Of a stretch of 38,241 nucleotides of DNA, positions 1 to 8,464 are shown piece after piece. This DNA is from Rubrivivax sp. GTDB lineage: Bacteria > Pseudomonadota > Gammaproteobacteria > Burkholderiales > Burkholderiaceae_C. Within the stretch, counting starts at the first letter, position 1; the number at the start of each line of letters is the position of its first letter. The notes under the pieces were generated by a model, which was not told the DNA's origin, ran no database searches, and saw only the letters and a list, made by a program, of their open reading frames with translations. The translations under genes were made by a program, and so were the position numbers. The stretch spans positions 1 to 38,241 of the forward strand of contig JAIYDH010000232.1 of the NCBI GenBank assembly GCA_027487585.1, read 5' to 3'.

Positions 1-254
1 CGCGCATCGAAGATGCCGAAGACCTCGTCGCGCTCGAAGTCGATCTGCTGCACGTAGCCGCGGATCTGTTCGTCGGTGGCCACCTGCCCGAAGCGGCGGT
101 GGCGGTCCAGCGACTCCAGCGCTAATAAGTGGGTGAGGACGCGCTCACGGTGTCTTGCTCCGAGGTTGCGGACCGGCAACCAGGCCGGCAACATCCAGCG
201 CGGCGCGGGTGATTCGGGTGCGGGGGTCTGCAGCAGATCGTCATGAGGGTCCAT
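1..254 (-). CDS. GNAT family N-acetyltransferase, N-terminal part (cut by window edge)
   Basis: An open frame runs on the minus strand from an ATG at 254 to the window edge, giving about 84 residues. The part around RHRRFG, then TDEQIRGYV and [12 protein letters not shown], resembles the N-terminal region of a common betaproteobacterial GNAT protein, which transfers an acetyl group from acetyl-CoA to an amine; the substrate is unknown. The acetyl-CoA binding part lies outside the window. An upstream in-frame TGA three codons before the ATG (in ATGCGCTGATGG, other frame) leaves 254 as the natural start. It diverges from rplM. The family call rests on recognition of this short stretch only. Confidence 0.72.
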   Translation of the reverse strand, partial: MDPHDDLLQTPAPESPAPRWMLPAWLPVRNLGARHRERVLTHLLALESLDRHRRFGQVATDEQIRGYVQQIDFERDEVFGIFDA

Positions 255-278
255 CAGCGCATGGTAGCCGTTGGATCT

Positions 279-364
279 AGGGTTTACCCTCAAAACGCCG
301 TGATCTGGAGCCTGCGCGCCAGGTGCTCGGGCCACCACCCAAGACGCCCATCACGGCATATACT
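279..364. promoter_or_regulatory. Possible promoter elements between GNAT gene and rplM
   Basis: The 231-bp divergent gap holds a small palindrome AGGGT-TT-ACCCT at 279-290 and a TATACT hexamer at 359-364 that could be the -10 box for rplM. No convincing -35 box stands 16-18 bp upstream of it. If used, it would give rplM a leader of about 115 nt, long enough for autoregulation. No further gene was found in the gap. Confidence 0.3.
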
Positions 365-485
365 CGCGGGCTTCCCTGGATTCGGCCGGGGAAGAACCGC
401 CCGGCAACCCGCGAGGCTGTCCTCACGAGACGGCACCAAAAGGCGCTGCCAGCGGCACCTCCTACCGAAGCATCGAAAGACCCTC

Positions 486-914
486 ATGAAGACCTTCAGC
501 GCCAAGCCGGCCGAGGTGGAGCACGAGTGGTTTGTGATTGACGCCACCGACAAGGTGCTCGGACGTGTTGCCAGCGAAGCAGCACGCCGTTTGCGCGGCA
601 AGCACAAGGCCATCTACACGCCTCACGTCGACACCGGTGATTTCATCATCGTCGTCAACGCAGACAAGATCCGCGTCACCGGGGCCAAGGCCACCGACAA
701 GATCTACTACCGTCACTCGGGCTACCCGGGCGGCATCTACGCCACGCCGTTCAAGGACATGCAGGCCCGTCATCCGGGTCGCGCGCTCGAAAAGGCCGTG
801 AAGGGCATGTTGCCCAAGGGCCCGCTGGGCTATGCAATGGTCAAGAAGCTGAAGGTCTATGCCGGTGGTGAACACCCGCACACTGCTCAGCAACCCAAGG
901 CGCTGGAGATCTGA
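486..914 (+). CDS. rplM: 50S ribosomal protein L13
   Basis: This encodes 142 residues, the usual length for bacterial L13, a primary 23S rRNA binding protein of the large subunit. Recognisable blocks are [16 protein letters not shown] near residue 18, [16 protein letters not shown] near residue 48, and the family signature around [18 protein letters not shown] followed by [11 protein letters not shown] near the C-terminus. The ATG at 486 begins [15 protein letters not shown], the standard N-terminus; the longer frame upstream has no family resemblance. rpsI starts 4 nt after the stop, the conserved L13-S9 operon. The ribosome-binding site upstream (GAAAGA) is weak. Confidence 0.97.
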   Translation: MKTFSAKPAEVEHEWFVIDATDKVLGRVASEAARRLRGKHKAIYTPHVDTGDFIIVVNADKIRVTGAKATDKIYYRHSGYPGGIYATPFKDMQARHPGRALEKAVKGMLPKGPLGYAMVKKLKVYAGGEHPHTAQQPKALEI

Positions 915-918
915 CGCG

Positions 919-1311
919 ATGATCGGAACCTGGAACTACGGCACCGGCCGCCGCAAGTCGAGCGTGGCCCGTGTCTTCATGAAAAAAGGCAGCGGCCAGA
1001 TCCTCATCAATGGCAAGTCCATCGATGCGTACTTCGGCCGTCAGACGTCCATCATGATCGTGCGGCAACCGCTGCTGCTCACGGGCAACAACGAAGGCTT
1101 CGACATCAAGATCAACGTGCACGGCGGCGGTGAATCCGGCCAGGCCGGCGCGGTGCGCCACGGCATCACCCGTGCGCTGATCGACTACGACGCGGCGCTA
1201 AAGCCCGAACTCAGCCGCGCCGGCTTCGTGACGCGCGACGCGCGCGAAGTCGAACGCAAGAAGGTCGGCCTGCACGGCGCTCGTCGCCGGAAGCAGTTCA
1301 GCAAGCGGTAA
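919..1311 (+). CDS. rpsI: 30S ribosomal protein S9
   Basis: This 130-residue protein matches S9 from end to end. It has the [13 protein letters not shown] block at residues 8-20, the [19 protein letters not shown] block in the middle, and the basic tail ending KQFSKR, which reaches the P-site tRNA in the ribosome. The start ATG at 919 follows the rplM stop by 4 nt, so the two are translated from one message. The reading frame extends further upstream inside rplM but without family similarity. No sequence oddity was seen. Confidence 0.97.
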   Translation: MIGTWNYGTGRRKSSVARVFMKKGSGQILINGKSIDAYFGRQTSIMIVRQPLLLTGNNEGFDIKINVHGGGESGQAGAVRHGITRALIDYDAALKPELSRAGFVTRDAREVERKKVGLHGARRRKQFSKR

Positions 1312-1314
1312 TTG

Positions 1315-1391
1315 GCTCCCCGCCTACGCGCTTCGCGCGCCCCCTCGAGGGGGCACCGCCAGCGGCCCGGCAGAGCCGGTTCCGCGGCGGT
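1315..1391. repeat. GC-rich palindromic intergenic repeat, possible rpsI terminator
   Basis: Directly after rpsI lies CGCGCTTCGCGCG followed by the perfect 14-bp palindrome CCCCCTCGAGGGGG at 1340-1353, then a GC-rich tail with AGCGGCCCGGC and CCGGTTCCGCGG. Strings of this form recur between genes in Burkholderiales genomes (general knowledge, not checked here). The hairpin may end the rplM-rpsI message although no T-run follows. No second copy was seen in this window. Confidence 0.55.
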
Positions 1392-1424
1392 TGCTGGGCG
1401 GGACTGAACCCATCCGGGCCGACG

Positions 1425-2132
1425 ATGCGCTGGCGTTTGCTGCGTCGTCGTCTGTCGGTGAGTGCGCCGCGCATGATCGTGCGCAGCCACCTGCCGTGGC
1501 CGCTGCGCTGGGCGGCGCTGGCGGTGATGTTCGGCTTCTCGGCCGCCATCGCGTTGTGGGCCTTCGAGTTCGGCAAGGAGATCGCCGGCCTCGACCGCGG
1601 CGCGAAAGAAGAACTGGCGCAGCTGCGCGAGGAACTGGCGACGCTGCGCGATCGCCACGGCCAGGCGCAGCAGATCGCCAACACGGCCGACAGCCTGCTG
1701 AAGGCCGAGCGCGCCGCGCAGGAACGGCTGGCGCAGCAGGTGCGGCAGCTCGAGATCGACAAGCAGTCGCTGCAGGACGAACTGGGCTTCTTCCAGCGCC
1801 TGATTCCCGCCAGTGGCGAGGGCCTGCAGGTACGGGGCTTGTCGGCCGAAGCGGCCAGCGACGGCCAGTTGCGCTACCAGATGCTGCTCGTGCACCAGGT
1901 GAAGGGCGAGGCCGAGTTCCGCGGCCACTACGAGGTGCTGCTGAGCGGCCAGATGGAAGGCCGCCCGTGGCAACAGCCCTTCAGCGGCGGCCCGAAGGCG
2001 CTGCAGTTGCGTCGTGTTACCAGGGTCACCGGCCTGATCGACCACCCGCCGGGCGCCGTGATAAAAACTCTTCAGGTTCGGGTGATCGACACCCAAGGCG
2101 CCACCCGCGCCACGCAGACGGTGCGGCTGTAG
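1425..2132 (+). CDS. Membrane-anchored coiled-coil protein, DUF6776-like
   Basis: The product has 235 residues. A basic N-terminus is followed by one membrane segment (about residues 29-47, LRWAALAVMFGFSAAIALW), then a long coiled coil (about residues 55-125, rich in Glu, Gln, Leu and Arg, with KEELAQLREELATLR), and a beta-rich C-terminal domain. This layout matches an uncharacterised family (DUF6776) encoded next to bactofilin in betaproteobacteria. By topology the coiled coil and C-terminal domain would be periplasmic, like PilN or GspL-type proteins. The bactofilin gene follows after 29 nt, so a shared role in cell-envelope scaffolding is plausible but unproven. The family name is from memory. 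Confidence 0.75.
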   Translation: MRWRLLRRRLSVSAPRMIVRSHLPWPLRWAALAVMFGFSAAIALWAFEFGKEIAGLDRGAKEELAQLREELATLRDRHGQAQQIANTADSLLKAERAAQERLAQQVRQLEIDKQSLQDELGFFQRLIPASGEGLQVRGLSAEAASDGQLRYQMLLVHQVKGEAEFRGHYEVLLSGQMEGRPWQQPFSGGPKALQLRRVTRVTGLIDHPPGAVIKTLQVRVIDTQGATRATQTVRL

Positions 2133-2161
2133 CCGCAGCGGCCAAGAACAAGGAGTACCCG

Positions 2162-2563
2162 ATGAGCTGGCTCGGCAAGAAGCGCGCACCTCCCATCCGC
2201 AGCCTGGTGGGCGAAGGCATGGTCGTGTCGGGTTCGCTGCGGTTCCGCGATGGGCTGCGCATCGATGGCCAGGTCACCGGCGACGTCATCGCCGAGGGCG
2301 AGGGCCGCAGCATCCTGGTCATCAGTGACAATGCCCGGGTCCACGGGAGGGTGTCGGCCAGCCATGTGATCATCAGCGGCGAGGTCCGGGGCCCGGTGCA
2401 CAGCACCGAGATGCTTGAACTGCAGCCCAAGGCGCGTGTCACTGGCGATGTGCGCTACGAACTGCTGGAGATGCACCCCGGGGCGCTGGTCGAGGGCGAA
2501 CTGAAGCCCCTGAAGAGTGCCGAGAAGCCCGCCCTGAAGCTCGCGGCGTCCAACGACGCTTAG
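2162..2563 (+). CDS. Bactofilin family polymer-forming protein
   Basis: The 133-residue product carries the bactofilin core: [33 protein letters not shown] repeats (about residues 15-45), then regular turns [16 protein letters not shown] and [12 protein letters not shown] that form a right-handed beta-helix. The tail after residue 115 is Lys/Ala rich and probably disordered. Bactofilins polymerise without nucleotides and recruit cell-wall or polarity proteins. An AAGGAG ribosome-binding site sits about 8 nt before the ATG at 2162. It is co-oriented with the coiled-coil membrane gene upstream and with erpA downstream. Only one bactofilin was seen here. Confidence 0.93.
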   Translation: MSWLGKKRAPPIRSLVGEGMVVSGSLRFRDGLRIDGQVTGDVIAEGEGRSILVISDNARVHGRVSASHVIISGEVRGPVHSTEMLELQPKARVTGDVRYELLEMHPGALVEGELKPLKSAEKPALKLAASNDA

Positions 2564-2615
2564 TGCCAGAACAGAGCCGGAACTGAACCGGAACTGCGCC
2601 GAACAAGGAAACACC

Positions 2616-2990
2616 ATGAACGCCGTCGCCGAAGCCCTGAACCCCGCCACCGACGAGATGCCCGTGCCGCTGATCTTCACCGACAGCGCCGCCGCCAAGG
2701 TGGCCGATCTGGTGGCCGAAGAAGGCAACCCCGAGCTGAAGCTGCGCGTCTTCGTGCAGGGCGGTGGCTGCTCGGGTTTTCAGTACGGCTTCACCTTCGA
2801 CGAGGTCGTCAACGAAGACGACACGCCGATGACGAAAAACGGCGTCACGCTGCTGATCGACGCCATGAGCCTGCAGTACCTGATGGGCGCCGAGATCGAC
2901 TACAAGGAAGACCTGCAGGGCGCGCAGTTCGTCATCAAGAACCCGAACGCCACCACCACCTGCGGCTGCGGGTCGTCGTTCTCCGCCTGA
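2616..2990 (+). CDS. erpA: Iron-sulfur cluster insertion protein ErpA
   Basis: This 124-residue A-type carrier delivers [Fe-S] clusters to apoproteins. The three conserved cysteines are visible: [10 protein letters not shown] near residue 51 and the C-terminal pair in [11 protein letters not shown]. The N-terminal extension ([32 protein letters not shown]) is typical of betaproteobacterial ErpA rather than IscA. An AAGGAAAC ribosome-binding site precedes the ATG at 2616. It converges with anmK, whose stop is only 6 bp away; no terminator separates them. Confidence 0.95.
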   Translation: MNAVAEALNPATDEMPVPLIFTDSAAAKVADLVAEEGNPELKLRVFVQGGGCSGFQYGFTFDEVVNEDDTPMTKNGVTLLIDAMSLQYLMGAEIDYKEDLQGAQFVIKNPNATTTCGCGSSFSA

Positions 2991-2996
2991 GCCGCT

Positions 2997-4112
2997 CTAG
3001 CGCGCCGGGTACAAGGCACCCAGCACGCGCGGCCCCGTGGCGCCGGTGACGGCGGGCAGATTGCCCGGCTCGCGCTGCAGCAGCGCGCGAGCCAGCCACG
3101 CAAAGGCCAGCGCCTCCACCTGATCGGGCGGCACGCCTTCGTCGGCACTCGAGACCACCGGCAGCCCTGACAGCGCCGCCAGCCGGCGCATCAGGTGCGC
3201 ATTGAACGCGCCGCCACCACACACCACCAGCCGCCGCGCCGCGGGCAGCCCCCGCTGCAGCGACTGCACGGCCGCGAGTGCGGTGAACTCGCTCAGCGTG
3301 GCCATCACGTCCCGCGGCTCAGCGCCGGGGCAGGCCGCGAGATGGGGCTGCAGCCAGGTCGCCGTGAAGAGGTCCCGGCCCGTGCTCTTGGGCGCAGGCT
3401 TGGCCAGGAAAGGCTCGGGCAGCAGCCGCGCCAGCAAAGGCGGCAGCACCTGGCCCTGCGCGGCCCAGCTGCCGCCGGCGTCGTAAGCATGGCCCTGGTG
3501 CTGCAGCGCCCACGCGTCCATCAGCACGTTGCCCGGGCCGCAATCGAAGCCCCGCACCGTGCCATCGGCGGCCAGTAGCGAAAGGTTGGCGATGCCGCCG
3601 ATGTTGAGTACGGCCAGGTCTTCGCCCGCGCGGCCGAAGCGGGCCGCATGAAACGCCGGCACCAGCGGCGCGCCCTGGCCCCCGGCGGCGACATCGCGGC
3701 TGCGGAAGTCACAGGCCACGTCGATGCCAGTGAGCTCGGCCAGCAGCGCGCCGTTGCCCAGCTGCAGCGTGTAGCCGATGCCGTCGAACTCGCCCGGCCG
3801 GTGGCGCACTGTCTGCCCGTGGGCACCGAGCGCACGCACCGCCGCGCGCGGGTGACCGGTCTGCGCCAGCAGCGCGTTCACGGCATCGGCGTAGCGGCGC
3901 ATCAGCGCGTTGCTGGCCAGGGCGGCACGGTGAAGCTCGTCGGGGCCGCGGCTGTTGAGCGCCAGCAGCTCGGCGCGCAGGCCGGCGTCGAAAGCGAGGT
4001 GAACGTGACCGGCGCCCTGCAGCGCGCCGTTCGCATCGGCCACCGCCAGCACGGCGTCGACACCGTCGAGCGAGGTGCCCGACATCAGGCCGATCCAGCC
4101 ATCAACGCCCAT
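2997..4112 (-). CDS. anmK: Anhydro-N-acetylmuramic acid kinase
   Basis: The 371-residue enzyme phosphorylates and opens 1,6-anhydro-N-acetylmuramic acid released by cell-wall turnover, feeding it back to MurNAc-6-phosphate. The start shows the ASKHA phosphate-loop motif GLMSGTSLDGVD (residues 8-19). DVACDFRSRDVAAGGQGAPLVP and NIGGIANLS follow, then FDCGPGNVLMD and VVCGGGAFNAHLMRRL, all conserved in AnmK. Length is normal. The gene lies 26 nt downstream of the M23 peptidase on the same strand, so peptidoglycan cleavage and recycling are probably co-transcribed. Confidence 0.95.
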   Translation of the reverse strand: MGVDGWIGLMSGTSLDGVDAVLAVADANGALQGAGHVHLAFDAGLRAELLALNSRGPDELHRAALASNALMRRYADAVNALLAQTGHPRAAVRALGAHGQTVRHRPGEFDGIGYTLQLGNGALLAELTGIDVACDFRSRDVAAGGQGAPLVPAFHAARFGRAGEDLAVLNIGGIANLSLLAADGTVRGFDCGPGNVLMDAWALQHQGHAYDAGGSWAAQGQVLPPLLARLLPEPFLAKPAPKSTGRDLFTATWLQPHLAACPGAEPRDVMATLSEFTALAAVQSLQRGLPAARRLVVCGGGAFNAHLMRRLAALSGLPVVSSADEGVPPDQVEALAFAWLARALLQREPGNLPAVTGATGPRVLGALYPAR

Positions 4113-4138
4113 CGTGTGCGCTGCGGCGCGCCGGGGTT

Positions 4139-5509
4139 TCAGCGCGCGGCGACGACCGGCGCGCTCAGCGATTCGGCGATTTCGAGCTTGGCGCGCACGC
4201 TGCGCACCACTTCATCGAAGCGCGGTTTCGAGGCGCCATCGAGCACCACCGCCTCCGAGGCCTTGGCCACGCGCAGCGGGTCCTGGTGCGTGCCGTTGAC
4301 GCGGAACTCGAAGTGCAGGTGCGGGCCGGTGCTCCAGCCCGTGCTGCCGACGGCGCCGATGCGCTGGCCCTGCTGCACGCGCGAGCCCTTGCGCACGTCT
4401 TGGCGGCTCAGGTGCGCGTACAGCGTGGCCTTGCCGTTGCCATGGTCGATCTCGATCGTCTTGCCGTAGCCGTTCTGCCAGCCTGAGAAGCTGACGACGC
4501 CATCGGCCACCGTGCGTACGGGCGTGCCCGTGGGCGCGGCATAGTCAACGCCCAGATGCTTGCGCCAGCGTTGCTGCAGCGGGTGGAAGCGCATCGCGAA
4601 GCCCGAGGTGATGCGCGAGAACTCCATCGGGCTGGCCAGGAAGCTGCGGCGCAGGCTGCGGCCGTCGGCGCCGTAGTAGCCGCCGCGGCCGTCGGCTCGC
4701 GTGAACCACACCGCGTGGTGGGCCCGCCCGGCATTGACGAACTCGGCGGCGATGACGCGGCCGGCACCTTCGTTCCAGGGCACGGGCTGGCCGTCGGCAG
4801 TGAGCGACTCGTAGACGACGCTGAAGGTGTCGCCCTTGCGCAGCTCCCGATGGAAGTCGATGTCGGTGGAAAAGATGTCGGCGATCTGCGCCGCCACGGC
4901 GTCGGGGATGCCGGCTTCGTCGGTGGCGTTGAACAGCGTCGAGGCGATGGTGCCGCTGGCCAGGCGCTGCTCGGTGCCGTAGGCAGCGCTGTCGGTGCGG
5001 GCAGCCCAGCGGCCGTCAGGGGCCCGGCTCATGCTCAAGCGCGTGAAGTGCGTGCGCACGCCGTCGGTGGTTTCGCTGGGCCAGCGGGCGACGAGGCTCT
5101 CAAGGAAGCCCTCGACCGACATCTCCACCTGCACCAGGCGGCCGCCACGGCCGGACAGCAGCTTGCGCGCCTCGGGGTCGGAGCGCAGGAAGGCCGCGGC
5201 CTGGCCGTCGCGCACGCCCAGGCGCTGCAGCAGGGCCTCGGGGGTGTCGGTGCCGCGGGTGAGGTCACTGCGGGTGAGCGTGTGCGACTGCACCGACAGC
5301 GCCTGCAGCTGTTGGGCAAGATCGGGCGGTGTGATCGATTCGGTGATCACACGGCGTGGCAGTTCGGCGGCATCCGGGGCCAGCGGGGCCACGGCCACTG
5401 CGGTGATGCCGAAGCCGGCGAGCAGCACCACGGCCGAGGCCACGAGCGATCCGCGGTGGCGGCGCACGAAGCCTTCGAGCTCGGCAGTGGGCAGTCGGGC
5501 AGGTGACAT
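4139..5509 (-). CDS. M23 family peptidoglycan metalloendopeptidase
   Basis: The 456-residue protein has one signal-anchor segment (residues about 22-42, LVASAVVLLAGFGITAVAV), a long periplasmic middle region, and a C-terminal LytM domain (about residues 310-415). Zinc ligands are visible in KHLGVDYAAP (HxxxD), LYAHLSR and GPHLHFEFR (HxH). It should cut peptide cross-links in murein, in the class of MepM/OapA-like proteins. I chose ATG 5509 (MSPARLPTAELEGF) because the frame upstream to 5698 is low-complexity and covers the tyrS promoter region. It is divergent from tyrS and upstream of anmK. Confidence 0.93.
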   Translation of the reverse strand: MSPARLPTAELEGFVRRHRGSLVASAVVLLAGFGITAVAVAPLAPDAAELPRRVITESITPPDLAQQLQALSVQSHTLTRSDLTRGTDTPEALLQRLGVRDGQAAAFLRSDPEARKLLSGRGGRLVQVEMSVEGFLESLVARWPSETTDGVRTHFTRLSMSRAPDGRWAARTDSAAYGTEQRLASGTIASTLFNATDEAGIPDAVAAQIADIFSTDIDFHRELRKGDTFSVVYESLTADGQPVPWNEGAGRVIAAEFVNAGRAHHAVWFTRADGRGGYYGADGRSLRRSFLASPMEFSRITSGFAMRFHPLQQRWRKHLGVDYAAPTGTPVRTVADGVVSFSGWQNGYGKTIEIDHGNGKATLYAHLSRQDVRKGSRVQQGQRIGAVGSTGWSTGPHLHFEFRVNGTHQDPLRVAKASEAVVLDGASKPRFDEVVRSVRAKLEIAESLSAPVVAAR

Positions 5510-5605
5510 CGGGCGGTGAATGGGCGGCAACACAGGCCCGGGACGGGCGACGAACACGGAACTTGGTACCGGACGCGGCCGCGGGGGCTGCAAAGACCCG
5601 TCCAC

Positions 5606-5680
5606 TAGAATTTGCTGCGGCGGTCTGGCGCGCTGCGCGTGCCGTCTGCCGCTCTCGTGAGCCGGAGATCCGAGTATACC
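5606..5680. promoter_or_regulatory. Divergent promoter region of M23 peptidase and tyrS
   Basis: The 216-bp gap between the two divergent starts contains TAGAAT at 5606-5611 (plus strand) and the near-palindromic GTATAC at 5674-5679, which reads TATACC on the plus strand and TATACT on the minus strand. These are the best -10 candidates. No strong -35 box was found for either, so the assignment is tentative. Confidence 0.3.
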
Positions 5681-5725
5681 GGCCGGGCCTTTGGCCACCG
5701 TTCAAGAAACCCCATCGGACACCCC

Positions 5726-6976
5726 ATGTCACAGCTCCTGGCGAGCGCGAGCCCGGCCGCGTCGTTCCCCGTCACCGACCGCGTGCGCGAGGCGCTGGCC
5801 ATGTCGCTGCGTGGCTGCGAAGAACTGCTCCCCGAGGCCGACTGGCTGAAGAAGCTGGCGCGCGCTGAGGCCACGGGCCAGCCGCTGCGCATCAAGCTCG
5901 GCCTCGACCCCACCGCGCCCGACATCCATATCGGCCACACCGTGGTGCTGAACAAGATGCGGCAGCTCCAGGATTTGGGCCACACAGTGATTTTTCTCAT
6001 CGGCGACTTCACGTCGATGATCGGTGATCCGTCGGGTCGTAACGCCACGCGCCCGCCGCTGACGCGCGAGCAGATCGAGGCCAACGCGCAGACCTACTAC
6101 CAGCAGGCCAGCCTGGTGCTCGACCCGGCGAAAACCGAGATCCGCTACAACAGCGAGTGGTCCGATGCCCTGGGCACACGCGGCCTGATCCAGCTCTCGG
6201 CCAAATACACGCTGGCGCGCCTCTTGGAGCGCGACGACTTCACCAAGCGCTACAAGGCCGGCACGCCCATCAGCATCCACGAGCTGCTCTACCCGCTGAT
6301 GCAGGGCTACGACTCGGTGGCGCTGAAGTCCGACCTCGAGCTCGGCGGCACCGACCAGAAGTTCAACCTGCTGGTCGGCCGCGCGCTGCAGCAGGAGTAC
6401 GGGCAGGAACCGCAGTGCATCCTGACGATGCCGCTCCTCGAGGGCCTGGACGGCATCGAGAAGATGTCGAAGAGCAAGAACAACTACATCGGCATCACAG
6501 AGCCCGCCAACAGCATGTTCGCCAAGGTGCTGAGCATCTCGGACGACGCGATGTGGAAGTGGTTCACGCTGCTGAGCTTCCGCCCTGAGCCCGAGATCGC
6601 GGCGCTGAAGCGCGAGGTCGAGGCCGGCCGCAACCCGAAGGACGCGAAGGTGATGCTGGCCAAGGAGATCACCACGCGCTTCCATTCTGCCGCAGCGGCC
6701 GACGAGGCCGAAGCCGACTTCCAGCGCCGCGCTGCGGGTGGCGTGCCCGATCAGATCGCCGACGTGACTCTAGCCGGCGCCCCCATGCCGATCGGCGCGC
6801 TGCTCAAGGCCGCGGGCCTGGTGCCCAGCACCAGCGAGGGCCTGCGCATGGTGGAGCAGGGCGGCGTGCGCATCGACGGTGGCGTGGTCTCCGACAAGGG
6901 CCTGAAGGTGGCCGCCGGCACGGTGGTGGTGCAGGTGGGCAAGCGCAAGTTCGCGCGCGTCACGCTGTCGGCCTGA
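5726..6976 (+). CDS. tyrS: Tyrosine--tRNA ligase
   Basis: The 416-residue class I synthetase charges tRNA-Tyr. The HIGH signature is in [13 protein letters not shown] (about residues 70-82) and the KMSKS loop in [12 protein letters not shown] (about residue 250). A C-terminal S4 RNA-binding domain follows (about residues 350-416, [19 protein letters not shown]). The motif types and length fit the TyrZ-like branch found in betaproteobacteria. The ATG at 5726 begins MSQLLASAS; the upstream extension shows no similarity. The CDF transporter gene follows after 16 nt, suggesting read-through. Confidence 0.96.
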   Translation: MSQLLASASPAASFPVTDRVREALAMSLRGCEELLPEADWLKKLARAEATGQPLRIKLGLDPTAPDIHIGHTVVLNKMRQLQDLGHTVIFLIGDFTSMIGDPSGRNATRPPLTREQIEANAQTYYQQASLVLDPAKTEIRYNSEWSDALGTRGLIQLSAKYTLARLLERDDFTKRYKAGTPISIHELLYPLMQGYDSVALKSDLELGGTDQKFNLLVGRALQQEYGQEPQCILTMPLLEGLDGIEKMSKSKNNYIGITEPANSMFAKVLSISDDAMWKWFTLLSFRPEPEIAALKREVEAGRNPKDAKVMLAKEITTRFHSAAAADEAEADFQRRAAGGVPDQIADVTLAGAPMPIGALLKAAGLVPSTSEGLRMVEQGGVRIDGGVVSDKGLKVAAGTVVVQVGKRKFARVTLSA

Positions 6977-6992
6977 TAACGCCAGGCCGCCC

Positions 6993-7883
6993 ATGCAGGT
7001 CGGCACCTACCTGAAGCTGTCGGTGGCGGTGGCCGTGGTCACCATCCTGATGAAGGGTGGCGCCTGGGCCGCCACCGGCAGCGTGAGCCTGCTGTCGGAC
7101 GCGCTGGAGAGCCTGGTCAACCTGGCCGGCGCGATGTTCGCGCTGTGGATGGTGGCCATCGCCGCGCGCCCGCCCGACGAAGAACACCCCTACGGCCACC
7201 ACAAGGCCGAGTACTTCAGCAGCGGCTTCGAGGGCGTGCTCATCCTGGGTGCGGCGGCGGCCATCCTGTACGAGGCCGCGCACCGCCTGTTCGACCCGCA
7301 GCCGGTGGAGGCCATCGGCTTGGGCATCACGCTGGCCGTGCTGAGCAGCGCACTCAACTTCGGCCTGGCCTGGAGCATGCTGAAGAAGGCGCGCGAGGTT
7401 CACTCGATGGCGCTGGAGGCCGACGCGCGGCACCTGTTCACCGACGTCGTTACCAGCGCAGGCGTCGTAGCGGGGCTCGTGGGCGTGATGCTCACCGGCT
7501 GGCTGTGGCTCGATCCGGTGCTGGCCATGCTGGTGGCGCTGAACATCATCCGCGAGGGCTGGAGCCTCTTGCGGCGCTCGGCCGACGGCCTGCTCGACCA
7601 GGCCGTGGAGCCCGAGATGCAACAGCGCATCGACGCCGTGCTGGCGCGCTTCGCGAAGGCGCCGCTGCGCTTCGACCACCTCACCACGCGCCGCGCCGGC
7701 AGCCGCCGCTTCGTCGACCTGCACCTGCACATGCCGGCCGAATGGACGCTGGCGCAGGCCGCCGGCCTGCGGGGCGAGGTCGAGCGCGCACTGATGGCCG
7801 CCGTGCCGGGCCTGCGCGCCACGATCCAGCTGCTGCCGCTGGACGTGGAGACCCACCAGGACGACGCCGAGGCGCGGGCGTGA
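6993..7883 (+). CDS. Cation diffusion facilitator family transporter
   Basis: This 296-residue protein has six predicted membrane segments and a cytoplasmic C-terminal domain, the YiiP/FieF architecture. Metal-site motifs are visible: [12 protein letters not shown] (second helix, Asp), [11 protein letters not shown] in the loop, and [11 protein letters not shown] (HxxxD, fifth helix). The C-terminal domain carries [22 protein letters not shown]. It probably exports Zn2+, Fe2+ or a similar divalent cation in exchange for protons. The stop overlaps the dtd start (GTGA at 7880-7883), so the two are translationally coupled. The metal specificity cannot be read from the sequence. Confidence 0.93.
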   Translation: MQVGTYLKLSVAVAVVTILMKGGAWAATGSVSLLSDALESLVNLAGAMFALWMVAIAARPPDEEHPYGHHKAEYFSSGFEGVLILGAAAAILYEAAHRLFDPQPVEAIGLGITLAVLSSALNFGLAWSMLKKAREVHSMALEADARHLFTDVVTSAGVVAGLVGVMLTGWLWLDPVLAMLVALNIIREGWSLLRRSADGLLDQAVEPEMQQRIDAVLARFAKAPLRFDHLTTRRAGSRRFVDLHLHMPAEWTLAQAAGLRGEVERALMAAVPGLRATIQLLPLDVETHQDDAEARA

Positions 7884-8320
7884 TCGCGCTCGTGCAGCGT
7901 GTGCGCGAGGCCCGCGTCGACGTGGCTGGCCGCGTGACGGGCGCCATCGGCCCGGGCCTGCTGGTCTTCGTGTGCGCCGAGCCGGCCGACACCGAGGCCA
8001 CCGCCTCGAAGCTGGTCGACAAGCTGGTGAAGCTGCGCATCTTTGCCGACGAGGCCGGCAAGATGAACCGCAGCGTGCAGGACGTGGGCGGCGCGCTGCT
8101 GGTGGTGAGCCAGTTCACGCTGGCGGCCGATGTGAGCGGCGGCAACCGGCCCAGCTTCACCGGCGCTGCGCCGCCAGTGCTGGGCCGCGCGCTCTACGAG
8201 CGGGTGCTGGCGCTGGTGGCCGAGCGCCTGGGCGCGGTGCAGGCCGGCGAGTTTGGCGCCGACATGCAGGTGCATCTGGTGAACGACGGGCCGGTGACGA
8301 TTCCGTTCACGGTGCGCTGA
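7880..8320 (+). CDS. dtd: D-aminoacyl-tRNA deacylase
   Basis: The 146-residue enzyme removes D-amino acids (such as D-Tyr) and glycine mischarged to tRNA. Conserved features are [14 protein letters not shown] at the start, the [17 protein letters not shown] active-site block near residue 77, and NDGPVTIPF near the C-terminus, with the Gly-cisPro pair in GPVT. It starts with GTG at 7880, overlapping the CDF stop by 4 nt. Proximity to tyrS is functionally neat, since D-Tyr-tRNA is the classic substrate. Confidence 0.96.
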   Translation: MIALVQRVREARVDVAGRVTGAIGPGLLVFVCAEPADTEATASKLVDKLVKLRIFADEAGKMNRSVQDVGGALLVVSQFTLAADVSGGNRPSFTGAAPPVLGRALYERVLALVAERLGAVQAGEFGADMQVHLVNDGPVTIPFTVR

Positions 8321-8415
8321 CGCCGCCAAGCGAGGCGCTCACAACCACCGGGCCCGGCGGGCCAACGACGGTCTCGGTGATGCTGTCGAACACGCAGATC
8401 GGCGCGCCGGAAATG

Positions 8416-8438
8416 AAAAAGCCGCCCGGGCGGGCGGC
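8416..8438 (-). terminator. Rho-independent terminator of the Bug receptor gene
   Basis: A perfect 7-bp stem GCCGCCC/GGGCGGC with a 4-nt loop lies at 8421-8438. On the minus strand it is followed by five T residues (8420-8416). It sits 26 bp past the stop of the Bug gene and so ends that message, between two convergent genes. Confidence 0.85.
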
Positions 8439-8464
8439 TTCGTCGTGCGACATGGGCGAGGTGC

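Noticed and set aside
279..290. AGGGT-TT-ACCCT palindrome near the GNAT gene
   Set aside because: It is only 12 bp with 5-bp arms; chance is a fair explanation, so it is listed only as a weak regulatory candidate.
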